From the NCBI GenBank assembly GCA_964353255.1, contig CAYGVJ010000131.1:1-14482 (forward strand): 14,482 nucleotides of DNA, in the 5' to 3' direction. The DNA is from VFZS01 sp964353255. Its GTDB lineage: Bacteria; Acidobacteriota; Terriglobia; Bryobacterales; Bryobacteraceae. Below the pieces are notes generated by a model that searched no databases, had not been told where the DNA came from, and worked only from the letters and a program-made list of their open reading frames with translations. The translations under genes and the position numbers were made by a program. The stretch's first letter is position 1. Every line of letters starts with the position of its first letter. Below, in pieces: positions 1 through 5,372 of the stretch.

Positions 1-1
1 C

Positions 2-568
2 TGCATGAACACCATCATGCCCATGGCGGAGACCACCGCCTGCCTCACCCTCAGCCTGCTGAACGATGAGGGGTTGATGGCGTTCTGCGAGTCGGATTTC
101 GTGATCATCCCGGCGGGCATCTTGCTGCGCCACGTCTCCGGGCTGCCGGTCTTTCTGCACAACTCCACCTTCCCCCACCAGCGCCTGGTCACCTGCGCGC
201 ACTGCACCGCCCCGCGCCGCATGAATGGCAAGGACTACAACCCGGCTCTCATCCTGACCCACTACGAATCCGACTACGGCGCCGCTCCCAAGGTCGAGAT
301 CCGCCCCGGACAGGAGGTCACCTTCGTTGACCCGGAGTACAGCTCCGGACGCTGGGTGGGTATCAAGGGCATTGTGCGCGCCAATCCGTTCTATGAGATC
401 TGTCGCTCACAACAGGATGTCGAGATCCAGGGCAACTGGGAACTACTGAAGGGGGAGGCCCGCGACTCACATTGGGTGATGGCCTACGGCGACCACCTCA
501 CGGAGCTGGGATACGCCGCCAGGAAGCTGGGCATTCGCTGGGTGGATATCTCGAAATCCCAGGGTTGA
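2..568 (+). CDS. L-fucose/L-arabinose isomerase-like protein, C-terminal part (5' end outside window)
   Basis: The frame is open from the first complete codon, so the ATG at 5 is probably internal and about 188 residues of a longer protein are visible, ending in TGA. The segment looks like the C-terminal half of sugar isomerases related to L-fucose and L-arabinose isomerase, which interconvert aldoses and ketoses in the cytoplasm using a divalent metal. Recognisable stretches are NTIMPMAETTACLTLSLLND near the edge, the CAHCTAPRRMNGK segment, LTHYESDYGAAPKVEIRPGQ, a CRSQQDVEI segment and a terminal HWVMAYGDHL. These conserved blocks are typical of the family labelled only 'sugar isomerase' in Acidobacteria and Planctomycetes, so the true substrate is unknown. 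It converges on the PEP-CTERM gene with 62 nt between stops. A role in metabolising sugars freed by the nearby GH31 and lyase is inference from proximity. Confidence 0.62.
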   Translation, partial: CMNTIMPMAETTACLTLSLLNDEGLMAFCESDFVIIPAGILLRHVSGLPVFLHNSTFPHQRLVTCAHCTAPRRMNGKDYNPALILTHYESDYGAAPKVEIRPGQEVTFVDPEYSSGRWVGIKGIVRANPFYEICRSQQDVEIQGNWELLKGEARDSHWVMAYGDHLTELGYAARKLGIRWVDISKSQG

Positions 569-630
569 GCATCGAGAACCACCCGGAACTGACCGCGCTG
601 CTCCCGCCTACCGCTCCGTCGAAGACGTCG

Positions 631-1260
631 CTAAGCCTTCCTGCCACGTCTGGAGACCAGGGCCAGCGCCAACAGACCGCCCCCGATCAGGGCGAAGGTA
701 GCCGGTTCAGGAACGTTGCTGAAATTCGGCCCAAACCAACCGACCAACCCGCCGCCGTCGGAGCTGGTCGGGTAAACCAGAGCCGGACTCTGGATCCATC
801 TATCCACTGCGAACTGGATTCTCGCGTCGGTGACAAAGCCTTGTAGAGGGTATTGCGCGTCGCCCCAAGCGTAGTTATCAACCACTCCTGTTACCCCAGC
901 GATGACGTAGCCTGTGTCGGCCAGCAGGACCACCGGAGTAACGCTCGTCCAGCGCCACCAACTCACCAGGGGATCACCAGGCTGGACAGTGCCGCTCACC
1001 AGGAGATTACCTCCCGGATCAAAAATGCCCACGGCATGGGCTTCGGCAAGACCGTTCTTGCCGTCGTCGTAGAACCCCAACTGGGTCACCGTGAACGGCG
1101 CAAGGACATGGAACTCCCAGCCGAGACTGTAGCCGGTGCCGTTGTTGAAATCCTGGCCCGGGGTGGTGAAGTCAACCGCCAGACCCGCAAAACCAGGTAC
1201 CGGCAGTGCCACCAACACCACAAATAGTGCCAGCCCAAAATAACGGACCGATCTCCTCAC
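631..1260 (-). CDS. PEP-CTERM sorting domain protein, secreted
   Basis: A 209-residue exported protein. Residues 1-25 form a signal peptide (RRSVRYF, then a long hydrophobic run ending at an Ala-rich site). The middle is a beta-rich domain with GWEFHVLAPFTVTQLGFYDD and a later TPVVLLADTGYVIAGVTG, resembling DUF4082-type domains of PEP-CTERM proteins. The last 27 residues are a textbook PEP-CTERM tail: V-P-E-P at 183-186, a hydrophobic helix, then RRGRK. In this family the tail is cut by a membrane exosortase, usually in bacteria that make exopolysaccharide. No exosortase gene is in this window. The GTG at 1260 is chosen as start because AGGAGG lies 4 nt upstream. An in-frame ATG at 1320 would add 20 charged residues before the signal peptide and falls beside the predicted -10 box. 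The molecular role of the mature protein is unknown. Confidence 0.85.
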   Translation of the reverse strand: MRRSVRYFGLALFVVLVALPVPGFAGLAVDFTTPGQDFNNGTGYSLGWEFHVLAPFTVTQLGFYDDGKNGLAEAHAVGIFDPGGNLLVSGTVQPGDPLVSWWRWTSVTPVVLLADTGYVIAGVTGVVDNYAWGDAQYPLQGFVTDARIQFAVDRWIQSPALVYPTSSDGGGLVGWFGPNFSNVPEPATFALIGGGLLALALVSRRGRKA

Positions 1261-1264
1261 AGAT

Positions 1265-1270
1265 CCTCCT
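1265..1270 (-). promoter_or_regulatory. Shine-Dalgarno AGGAGG deciding the GTG start of the PEP-CTERM gene
   Basis: Read on the minus strand the sequence is AGGAGG-ATCT-GTG. This is a full anti-SD match 4 nt before the GTG at 1260. No comparable site precedes the longer in-frame ATG at 1320, so the GTG start is favoured. Confidence 0.75.
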
Positions 1271-1310
1271 CCCGGCTCAGGGGTTTTCTTCCCCGGCCTG
1301 TGCATCAGCA

Positions 1311-1339
1311 AATGTAGCACGCGCCCTGGCGCGACTCAA
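1311..1339 (-). promoter_or_regulatory. Candidate sigma-70 promoter for the PEP-CTERM gene
   Basis: On the minus strand TTGAGT (1339-1334), a 17-nt spacer and TACATT (1316-1311) each match the sigma-70 consensus at four of six positions with ideal spacing. Transcription would begin near 1304, giving a leader of about 44 nt before the GTG start. The rest of the 270-nt stretch from 1261 to the tRNA holds the SD, this promoter, a 14-bp palindrome at 1369-1382 and the tRNA upstream region. I see no gene in it. Confidence 0.4.
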
Positions 1340-1368
1340 CAGGTTTCGGACTACCGGATGCGAAATGT

Positions 1369-1382
1369 GAGTACTAGTACTC
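1369..1382. repeat. 14-bp perfect palindrome GAGTACTAGTACTC
   Basis: A perfect dyad with no central spacer, ending where T faces T on both sides. Its centre is about 72 nt upstream of the inferred transcription start of the PEP-CTERM gene, a place where a dimeric activator could bind. It could also be chance. It is too loop-free to be a good RNA hairpin. Confidence 0.4.
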
Positions 1383-1499
1383 TCTCGCTTCGGTGGTCCG
1401 GACGCGGACTGGGCCGTCCCCCCTACGACGGCCCGCTATAGCGCCGTTCCTCGCTGCCTGCGCACTACCGTGGGGCAGCCGGGCGCACTGAGCCAAGGG

Positions 1500-1505
1500 T
1501 AGAAT
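1500..1505 (+). promoter_or_regulatory. Candidate -10 box (TAGAAT) upstream of the tRNA
   Basis: TAGAAT lies 25 nt before the mature tRNA 5' end and matches the -10 consensus at five of six positions. No convincing -35 hexamer is seen 16-18 nt upstream. If used, transcription starts near 1512, inside the left arm of the 12-nt inverted repeat. Confidence 0.28.
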
Positions 1506-1509
1506 GAGA

Positions 1510-1636
1510 AGGAACCGGTTCGGCGCCGAGGGGCCCTTAGCTCAGCGGTCAGAGCAGCGGACTCATAATCCGTCGGTCGCTGGTTCGAATCCAGCAGGGC
1601 CCACCAGCCAGCCAACCGCCCTCAGAACCGGTTCCT
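1510..1636. repeat. 12-nt inverted repeat flanking the tRNA (arms 1510-1521 and 1625-1636)
   Basis: The left arm AGGAACCGGTTC and the right arm GAACCGGTTCCT are exact reverse complements. Each contains the 10-bp palindrome GAACCGGTTC. The left arm ends 9 nt before the tRNA and the right arm begins 18 nt after its CCA. In RNA the arms could pair and close a stem around the tRNA. As DNA the two copies could be paired operator sites: a CCGG-centred dyad is the style bound by LacI/GalR-family repressors, and the right copy ends 42 nt before the GH31 start. Confidence 0.55.
1531..1606 (+). tRNA. tRNA with CAU anticodon, probably tRNA-Ile2 (lysidine-modified)
   Basis: A complete 76-nt cloverleaf. 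The acceptor stem is GGGCCCT/AGGGCCC with discriminator A and an encoded CCA. The D stem is GCTC/GAGC, the anticodon loop CTCATAA places CAT at 1564-1566, and the T arm is GCTGG-TTCGAAT-CCAGC. The body, including the TTAGCTCAG start and the GGTCGCTGG T-arm approach, closely resembles bacterial tRNA-Ile2 (E. coli ileX/ileY type). In that tRNA C34 is changed to lysidine by TilS so that it reads AUA as isoleucine. Elongator tRNA-Met shares the anticodon and is the alternative. Initiator tRNA is unlikely because the acceptor stem is fully paired at its first position. Confidence 0.93.
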
Positions 1637-1678
1637 GGGTGGTCACTGAAGCTCCTTGGGCAATGGAGGGTTCACACC

Positions 1679-3823
1679 GTGAACCGACGTCAGTTCATTG
1701 GCGCCACCGGCGGAGCCGGAACACTGCTTCCGGCGCGCCGCGGCGCCGCTCAGAGTGCGCCTCAGCCGCAGCAGGTCTATCCGGGGGTGTGGAGATTCAC
1801 ACTCGGCGCCCCCGAGGCAATCACCCCCGTCCGTACCCGTCGCTACGCGCCCGCCGCAGGAGGCTTCGATAGCCTGCCCGCCGTCGAGACCTGCCCGGTG
1901 AGCGTCGCCGGCGCCGGCTCCAGCCGCGGTTATCTCGTCACCATCCCGCTGGCGCCCAACGAGGGGGTCTACGGGCTCGGCCTTCAATTGCAGTCCTTCA
2001 TCCAACGGGGCGGCAAGAAACGGCTTCGCGTGAACGCCGATCCCAGAATGGATACTGGGGACTCGCACGCCCCGGCGCCGTTTTACGTGACCACGCGCGG
2101 ATACGGGGTGCTGGTCGATACCGCGCGATACGCCACCTTCTACTGCGGCGGGAAGAAGCGGAAGAGGCCGCCGGGCGCCGAGGCGCGGAGCGAGCCTTCC
2201 GCGATTTCGCCCGACGCCCTGCCGGCCGCGTACCGGCGAGCGAGCTTCGGCGACCCGACCGAAGTCCTGGTTGAAGTCCCCGGCGTCGCGGGGGTCGATG
2301 TGTATGTCTTCGCCGGTCCCAGCCTGCGCCAGGCGGTTCAGCGCTACAACCTCTTCTCCGGCGGAGGCCCTCTCCCGCCGCGCTGGGGCCTGGGCATGTG
2401 GTACCGCGTCAAGAACGATTACGATCAGGAGGAAGTGCTGCGGCTCGCCGCCGAGCTTCGCGAGCGGCGCATCCCTTGCGACGTTATCGGACTGGAGGCG
2501 AGCTGGCTCACGCACGCCTACTCCTGCACGTTCGTCTGGAGCAACAAGTTTCCCCAGCCGGCGTCGATGATCGGCGGGCTCACCCGCATGCACTACCGCC
2601 TCAACCTCTGGGAGCACGCCTTCACCCACCCGACCTCCCCCATCTACGAGCCGCTGTTCCCGCATTCCGGGGACTACGAAGTGTGGGGCGGCCTGGTGCC
2701 GGACTTCCTCACCCGCGAAGCCTCCAGGATCTTTGCCGACTTCCACGAGAAAGAGCACGTCGCGCTGGGTGTATCGGGTTACAAGCTCGATGAATGCGAC
2801 AACGCGGACTTCACCGGCAACTGGTCCTTCCCGGAGATCAGCCGGTTCCCCTCCGGCGCCGACGGCGAGCAGATGCACTGCCTCTTCGGGCAGCGCTACC
2901 AGGACACGCTCCAGAGCGTCTTCGAGAAACTGAGGTTGCGAACCTACGGATTGGCTCGCTCCTCGGGCGCCCTGGCCGCGCCGTACCCTTATGTCCTGTA
3001 CAGCGACCTCTACGATCACAAGGAATTCATCCGGGGGGTCGCCAACATGGGTTTCTCCGGGCTGCTGTGGACCCCGGAGCTGCGCAACGCCAGCAGTGTC
3101 GAGGACTTGATCCGGCGTTTGCAGGCGGTGGCGCTGTCCCCGCTGGCGCTCATCAACGCCTGGTTCATCAAGAATCCGCCCTGGAAACAGGTCGCACGCG
3201 GGCTCAACAATCTGGGCCAGTTCGCTCCAGGTTGGGAAGAAGTGGAGGCCCGCTGCCGCGCGGTCATGGAGCTTCGCATGCGGCTGATCCCGTACCTTCA
3301 CGCGGCGTTCGTGCGGTATCACCGCGAGGGGCTGCCTCCCTTCCGCGCGCTCGTCATGGACTACCCGGATGACCCGCAGACCTGGCCCATCGACAACCAG
3401 TTCCTGGTGGGCGAGGCCCTGCTGGTGGCGCCGGCGTTCGTGGGCGAGCCGTCGCGCGCAGTGTACCTGCCGGAAGGTGAATGGTTCGACTACTGGACCG
3501 GAAAACGTTACTCCGGCAAGCAGCGCCTCCAGGTTCAGCCGCCTCTGGACCAGATCCCCATCTTCGTGAAGGCGGGGAGCCTGCTGCCGCTCGCCGAGCC
3601 CACCTTGCACACCGACGACCCGGCAAGCTGGCGCCTGAGGGTTCAGGTGTACGGCGACAAACCGGCGCCCGCCACCCTGTACGAAGACGATGGAAGCTGG
3701 AGTCCCGCGCTGGCTGAAGTGGCTCTGGCCTGGGATCCGGAAGGGCGCTCCGGCTCGGTGAAGCGTTCGGGAGGCGGTCCAGGGCCGCAGTACAGTGTTA
3801 TCGAGTGGAAGCTGGTCGGCTGA
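1679..3823 (+). CDS. Glycoside hydrolase family 31 enzyme with Tat-like leader
   Basis: A 714-residue alpha-glycosidase-type enzyme, probably exported. The start is GTG with GGAGGG 8 nt upstream. The leader begins MNRRQFIGATGGAG, a twin-arginine-like motif, with a likely cut near AAQ-SAP around residue 25. An N-terminal beta domain leads to the (beta/alpha)8 barrel. The likely nucleophile is D371 in GYKLDECDN, at the KxD position of GH31, and D443 in YSDLYDHKEF sits where the acid/base is expected, 72 residues on. The C-terminal beta domain starts near residue 573 (VGEALLVAP, then FDYWTGKRY). The usual 'DIGGF' segment after the acid/base is replaced by GFSGLLWTPELRN, so this is a divergent subfamily. 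I cannot choose among glucosidase, xylosidase and galactosidase activities. It converges on the regulator with a 71-nt gap. Confidence 0.85.
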   Translation: MNRRQFIGATGGAGTLLPARRGAAQSAPQPQQVYPGVWRFTLGAPEAITPVRTRRYAPAAGGFDSLPAVETCPVSVAGAGSSRGYLVTIPLAPNEGVYGLGLQLQSFIQRGGKKRLRVNADPRMDTGDSHAPAPFYVTTRGYGVLVDTARYATFYCGGKKRKRPPGAEARSEPSAISPDALPAAYRRASFGDPTEVLVEVPGVAGVDVYVFAGPSLRQAVQRYNLFSGGGPLPPRWGLGMWYRVKNDYDQEEVLRLAAELRERRIPCDVIGLEASWLTHAYSCTFVWSNKFPQPASMIGGLTRMHYRLNLWEHAFTHPTSPIYEPLFPHSGDYEVWGGLVPDFLTREASRIFADFHEKEHVALGVSGYKLDECDNADFTGNWSFPEISRFPSGADGEQMHCLFGQRYQDTLQSVFEKLRLRTYGLARSSGALAAPYPYVLYSDLYDHKEFIRGVANMGFSGLLWTPELRNASSVEDLIRRLQAVALSPLALINAWFIKNPPWKQVARGLNNLGQFAPGWEEVEARCRAVMELRMRLIPYLHAAFVRYHREGLPPFRALVMDYPDDPQTWPIDNQFLVGEALLVAPAFVGEPSRAVYLPEGEWFDYWTGKRYSGKQRLQVQPPLDQIPIFVKAGSLLPLAEPTLHTDDPASWRLRVQVYGDKPAPATLYEDDGSWSPALAEVALAWDPEGRSGSVKRSGGGPGPQYSVIEWKLVG

Positions 3824-3894
3824 GGATCCGCGGACGCGATAGAAGGTTGGGCTGCCGGTTGGAGGCGTAGAAGGACGGAGGCCGGGGCTGGCCC

Positions 3895-5214
3895 TCAGAC
3901 TTGGGGCAGGCGCCACGCCAGGACGTCGCACTCGCTCGGGGCGCCGCCTACGCGCTTGGTCTTCAGCAGAACCTCAAAATACGGCAATTCGCCCCGGCGC
4001 CGGGGAGAGAGCGCCTGAAAGAACCTGCCGAGCTGGGCTTCGGTCGTCACGAATTGACCCGCCGCTTCGGTCGCCTCCATATCGGTTCCCGCGACGATCA
4101 GCACACTGCCGTTCCGGCCCAGGTTCGGCAGAAAGACCACCACCGCATAACCTTCCTGGATCTCTGCTCCCGTTCCGGGTATCAAGTAGGTCGCGCTCTC
4201 GCCCGCGCGGGGCGAGCGGTTTCGAACGATGGCCTTCCGTGATTCTTCGTCGTAGTCGAAACGGAAGTTCAGAGGCTTCTCAAAAAGTTCCACCCAGGGG
4301 TTCGATCTCCGGCTGCCCAACAGGATCAGGTTGTCAGTGCTGGCGCCGCGAACCTGATAGTTTCGGGCGAACACCACCGAAACCGCCTGCTGGCGACCCC
4401 CACCGACGGCCAGGATCCTCTTGACCAGCCCCAGGTCGGCCAGGCTGGTGTACTGGCGGGCCATCATCATCTTCAGGAAGTCCTTCAGCTTGCTGTCCGA
4501 GGGAACCTCTTCCAGCCACTGCCGATAATCCCGACGCAGGTACTCGTTAAGCCCAACCGGACGCCGGAGGGCATCCTGCAAGAGCGACAGGCACGAATCG
4601 GCGACCACCACGCTGGTCTGCTGATTGGCGCGGAAGAGGCGCGACCAGAGCAGTTGCAGCGCCGGAGACGATTCCCACCCGCCGCTGGCGCGGAGCCCGA
4701 TGTCGCGGGCCGCCAGCCATGCGGACAAGGCAGCCAGCACCGCAACGGCGCTCACCAGCAGGGGCACCAGCCAGCGGCGGATACCGGAGCGGCCCGCGAG
4801 GCCGTCTGGTTCGAACGGCACGGATGCCTCAGGCAACTTCGGCCGGGTGCGGAAGACCGGCAGGTAGCCGCCTTTGGGGATCTCCAGGATGAGCGGCTCG
4901 CTGCTCCCCTCCGATTCGAAGTACTGCTGGAGTTTCTTTCGGAGCTGGGAGGCCTGGACGCGGACGATCGGGTCCTGGCTGGTATCGTAGTCCGGGGAGC
5001 GCCCGAAAACGCTAGCGCCCACCTCCTGCTCCCGAATCTCGCTGACCGAGTCGTCTATGGCACGCCTGCAAACGTATAGGAAGAGGTCTCGCATCCGGGG
5101 GGATTTCTTGAACTGAGTGCTGGAGGTGATCCTGTGGACCAGCTCCCATCGCTTCCCGGCAGGCGAGGCGGCGCGGAGAGTGCCATCTGTCGCCCTGTCG
5201 ATTTCCAGCGCCAT
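3895..5214 (-). CDS. Membrane-anchored winged-helix regulator (ToxR-like architecture) with periplasmic domain
   Basis: A 439-residue one-component regulator. Residues about 20-125 form a cytoplasmic OmpR/PhoB-like DNA-binding region. It contains REQEVGASVFGRSPDYDTSQ, then DPIVRVQASQLRKKLQQYF as the recognition-helix segment, then LEIPKGGYLPVF as the closing hairpin. One membrane helix lies at about 149-169 (LVPLLVSAVAVLAALSAWLA), preceded by RR, which places the N terminus inside. Roughly 270 residues follow outside the inner membrane, with NLILLGSRRSNPWVELFE and an EGYAVVVFLPNLG segment. The family is common in Solibacter-like Acidobacteria, and I know no ligand for it. The ATG at 5214 has AGAGG 8 nt upstream; a longer GTG start at 5259 lacks a usable SD and lies upstream of the inferred transcription start. 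It is divergent from the TonB receptor, with 158 bp between start codons, suggesting it controls that receptor. Confidence 0.8.
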   Translation of the reverse strand: MALEIDRATDGTLRAASPAGKRWELVHRITSSTQFKKSPRMRDLFLYVCRRAIDDSVSEIREQEVGASVFGRSPDYDTSQDPIVRVQASQLRKKLQQYFESEGSSEPLILEIPKGGYLPVFRTRPKLPEASVPFEPDGLAGRSGIRRWLVPLLVSAVAVLAALSAWLAARDIGLRASGGWESSPALQLLWSRLFRANQQTSVVVADSCLSLLQDALRRPVGLNEYLRRDYRQWLEEVPSDSKLKDFLKMMMARQYTSLADLGLVKRILAVGGGRQQAVSVVFARNYQVRGASTDNLILLGSRRSNPWVELFEKPLNFRFDYDEESRKAIVRNRSPRAGESATYLIPGTGAEIQEGYAVVVFLPNLGRNGSVLIVAGTDMEATEAAGQFVTTEAQLGRFFQALSPRRRGELPYFEVLLKTKRVGGAPSECDVLAWRLPQV

Positions 5215-5222
5215 GGCGCCGA

Positions 5223-5227
5223 CCTCT
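5223..5227 (-). promoter_or_regulatory. Shine-Dalgarno AGAGG deciding the regulator start
   Basis: The minus strand reads GAGAGGT followed by eight nt and then ATG at 5214. The upstream GTG at 5259 has only AAAGG directly abutting it, too close to serve. This supports the 439-residue product. Confidence 0.55.
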
Positions 5228-5250
5228 CGCGGCGGTGCCCCTGCTCGTCC

Positions 5251-5280
5251 ATTGTACACCCTTTGTTTTCAGCGGGTCAG
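5251..5280 (-). promoter_or_regulatory. Candidate promoter of the membrane regulator gene
   Basis: On the minus strand CTGACC (5280-5275), an 18-nt spacer and TACAAT (5256-5251) form a sigma-70-like promoter; the -10 matches at five of six positions. Transcription would start near 5244, about 30 nt before the ATG. A short dyad GCGGG-TCAG-CCCGC at 5272-5285 overlaps the -35 and could be a binding site. Confidence 0.38.
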
Positions 5281-5290
5281 CCCGCCCGCT

Positions 5291-5311
5291 TTACGGAAAA
5301 TTATCGGAAAA
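5291..5311. promoter_or_regulatory. Candidate operator: direct repeat CGGAAAA with 11-bp period
   Basis: CGGAAAA occurs at 5294-5300 and again at 5305-5311, each preceded by TTA (TTACGGAAAA, TTATCGGAAAA). The 11-bp period equals one helical turn. OmpR/PhoB-type winged helices typically bind tandem direct repeats spaced this way as head-to-tail dimers. The repeat sits between two divergent promoter candidates and just upstream of the receptor's -35, centred near -44 and -55 from its inferred start. It is also an AT-rich patch in GC-rich DNA. Binding by the neighbouring regulator is inference. Confidence 0.45.
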
Positions 5312-5316
5312 CTTGC

Positions 5317-5345
5317 TTGCCAGACCCCGCCGTAGGCCCAACAAT
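5317..5345 (+). promoter_or_regulatory. Candidate promoter of the TonB-dependent receptor gene
   Basis: TTGCCA (5317-5322), a 17-nt spacer and AACAAT (5340-5345) match sigma-70 at five and four of six positions. The inferred transcription start near 5352 leaves a leader of about 20 nt that contains GGAGGG. The weak -10 with an upstream direct repeat fits a promoter that needs an activator. Confidence 0.35.
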
Positions 5346-5372
5346 GTCTGGTGGAGGGTGACAGATCCCACT

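Noticed and set aside
853..1227. A plus-strand frame opposite the PEP-CTERM gene
   Set aside because: No SD and no domain. The minus-strand product has a signal peptide, an SD and a textbook PEP-CTERM tail.
1434..1443. 10-bp palindrome CGCTATAGCG upstream of the tRNA
   Set aside because: Short, not at a promoter-consistent place, and not repeated nearby. Chance occurrence is likely.
1531..1606. tRNA as an integration (attB) site for a mobile element
   Set aside because: The tRNA is intact, no integrase gene or duplicated tRNA 3' end is visible, and the flanking repeats are inverted rather than direct.
3824..3894. Possible bidirectional terminator between GH31 and the regulator
   Set aside because: The GGCC-rich stretch near 3880-3896 pairs only with a bulge and lacks a U-run. 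I see no supportable structure in this gap.
1643..3931. A 762-codon open frame on the minus strand covering the whole GH31 gene
   Set aside because: Its translation is Arg/Gly/Ala/Pro-rich with no domain, signal or SD. The GH31 frame on the other strand has clear catalytic motifs. It is a GC-driven antisense shadow.
5235..5372. N-terminal extension of the receptor frame by 46 codons
   Set aside because: It would bury the signal peptide, has no SD, and runs through both predicted promoters and the direct repeat. The ATG at 5373 begins directly with the signal peptide.
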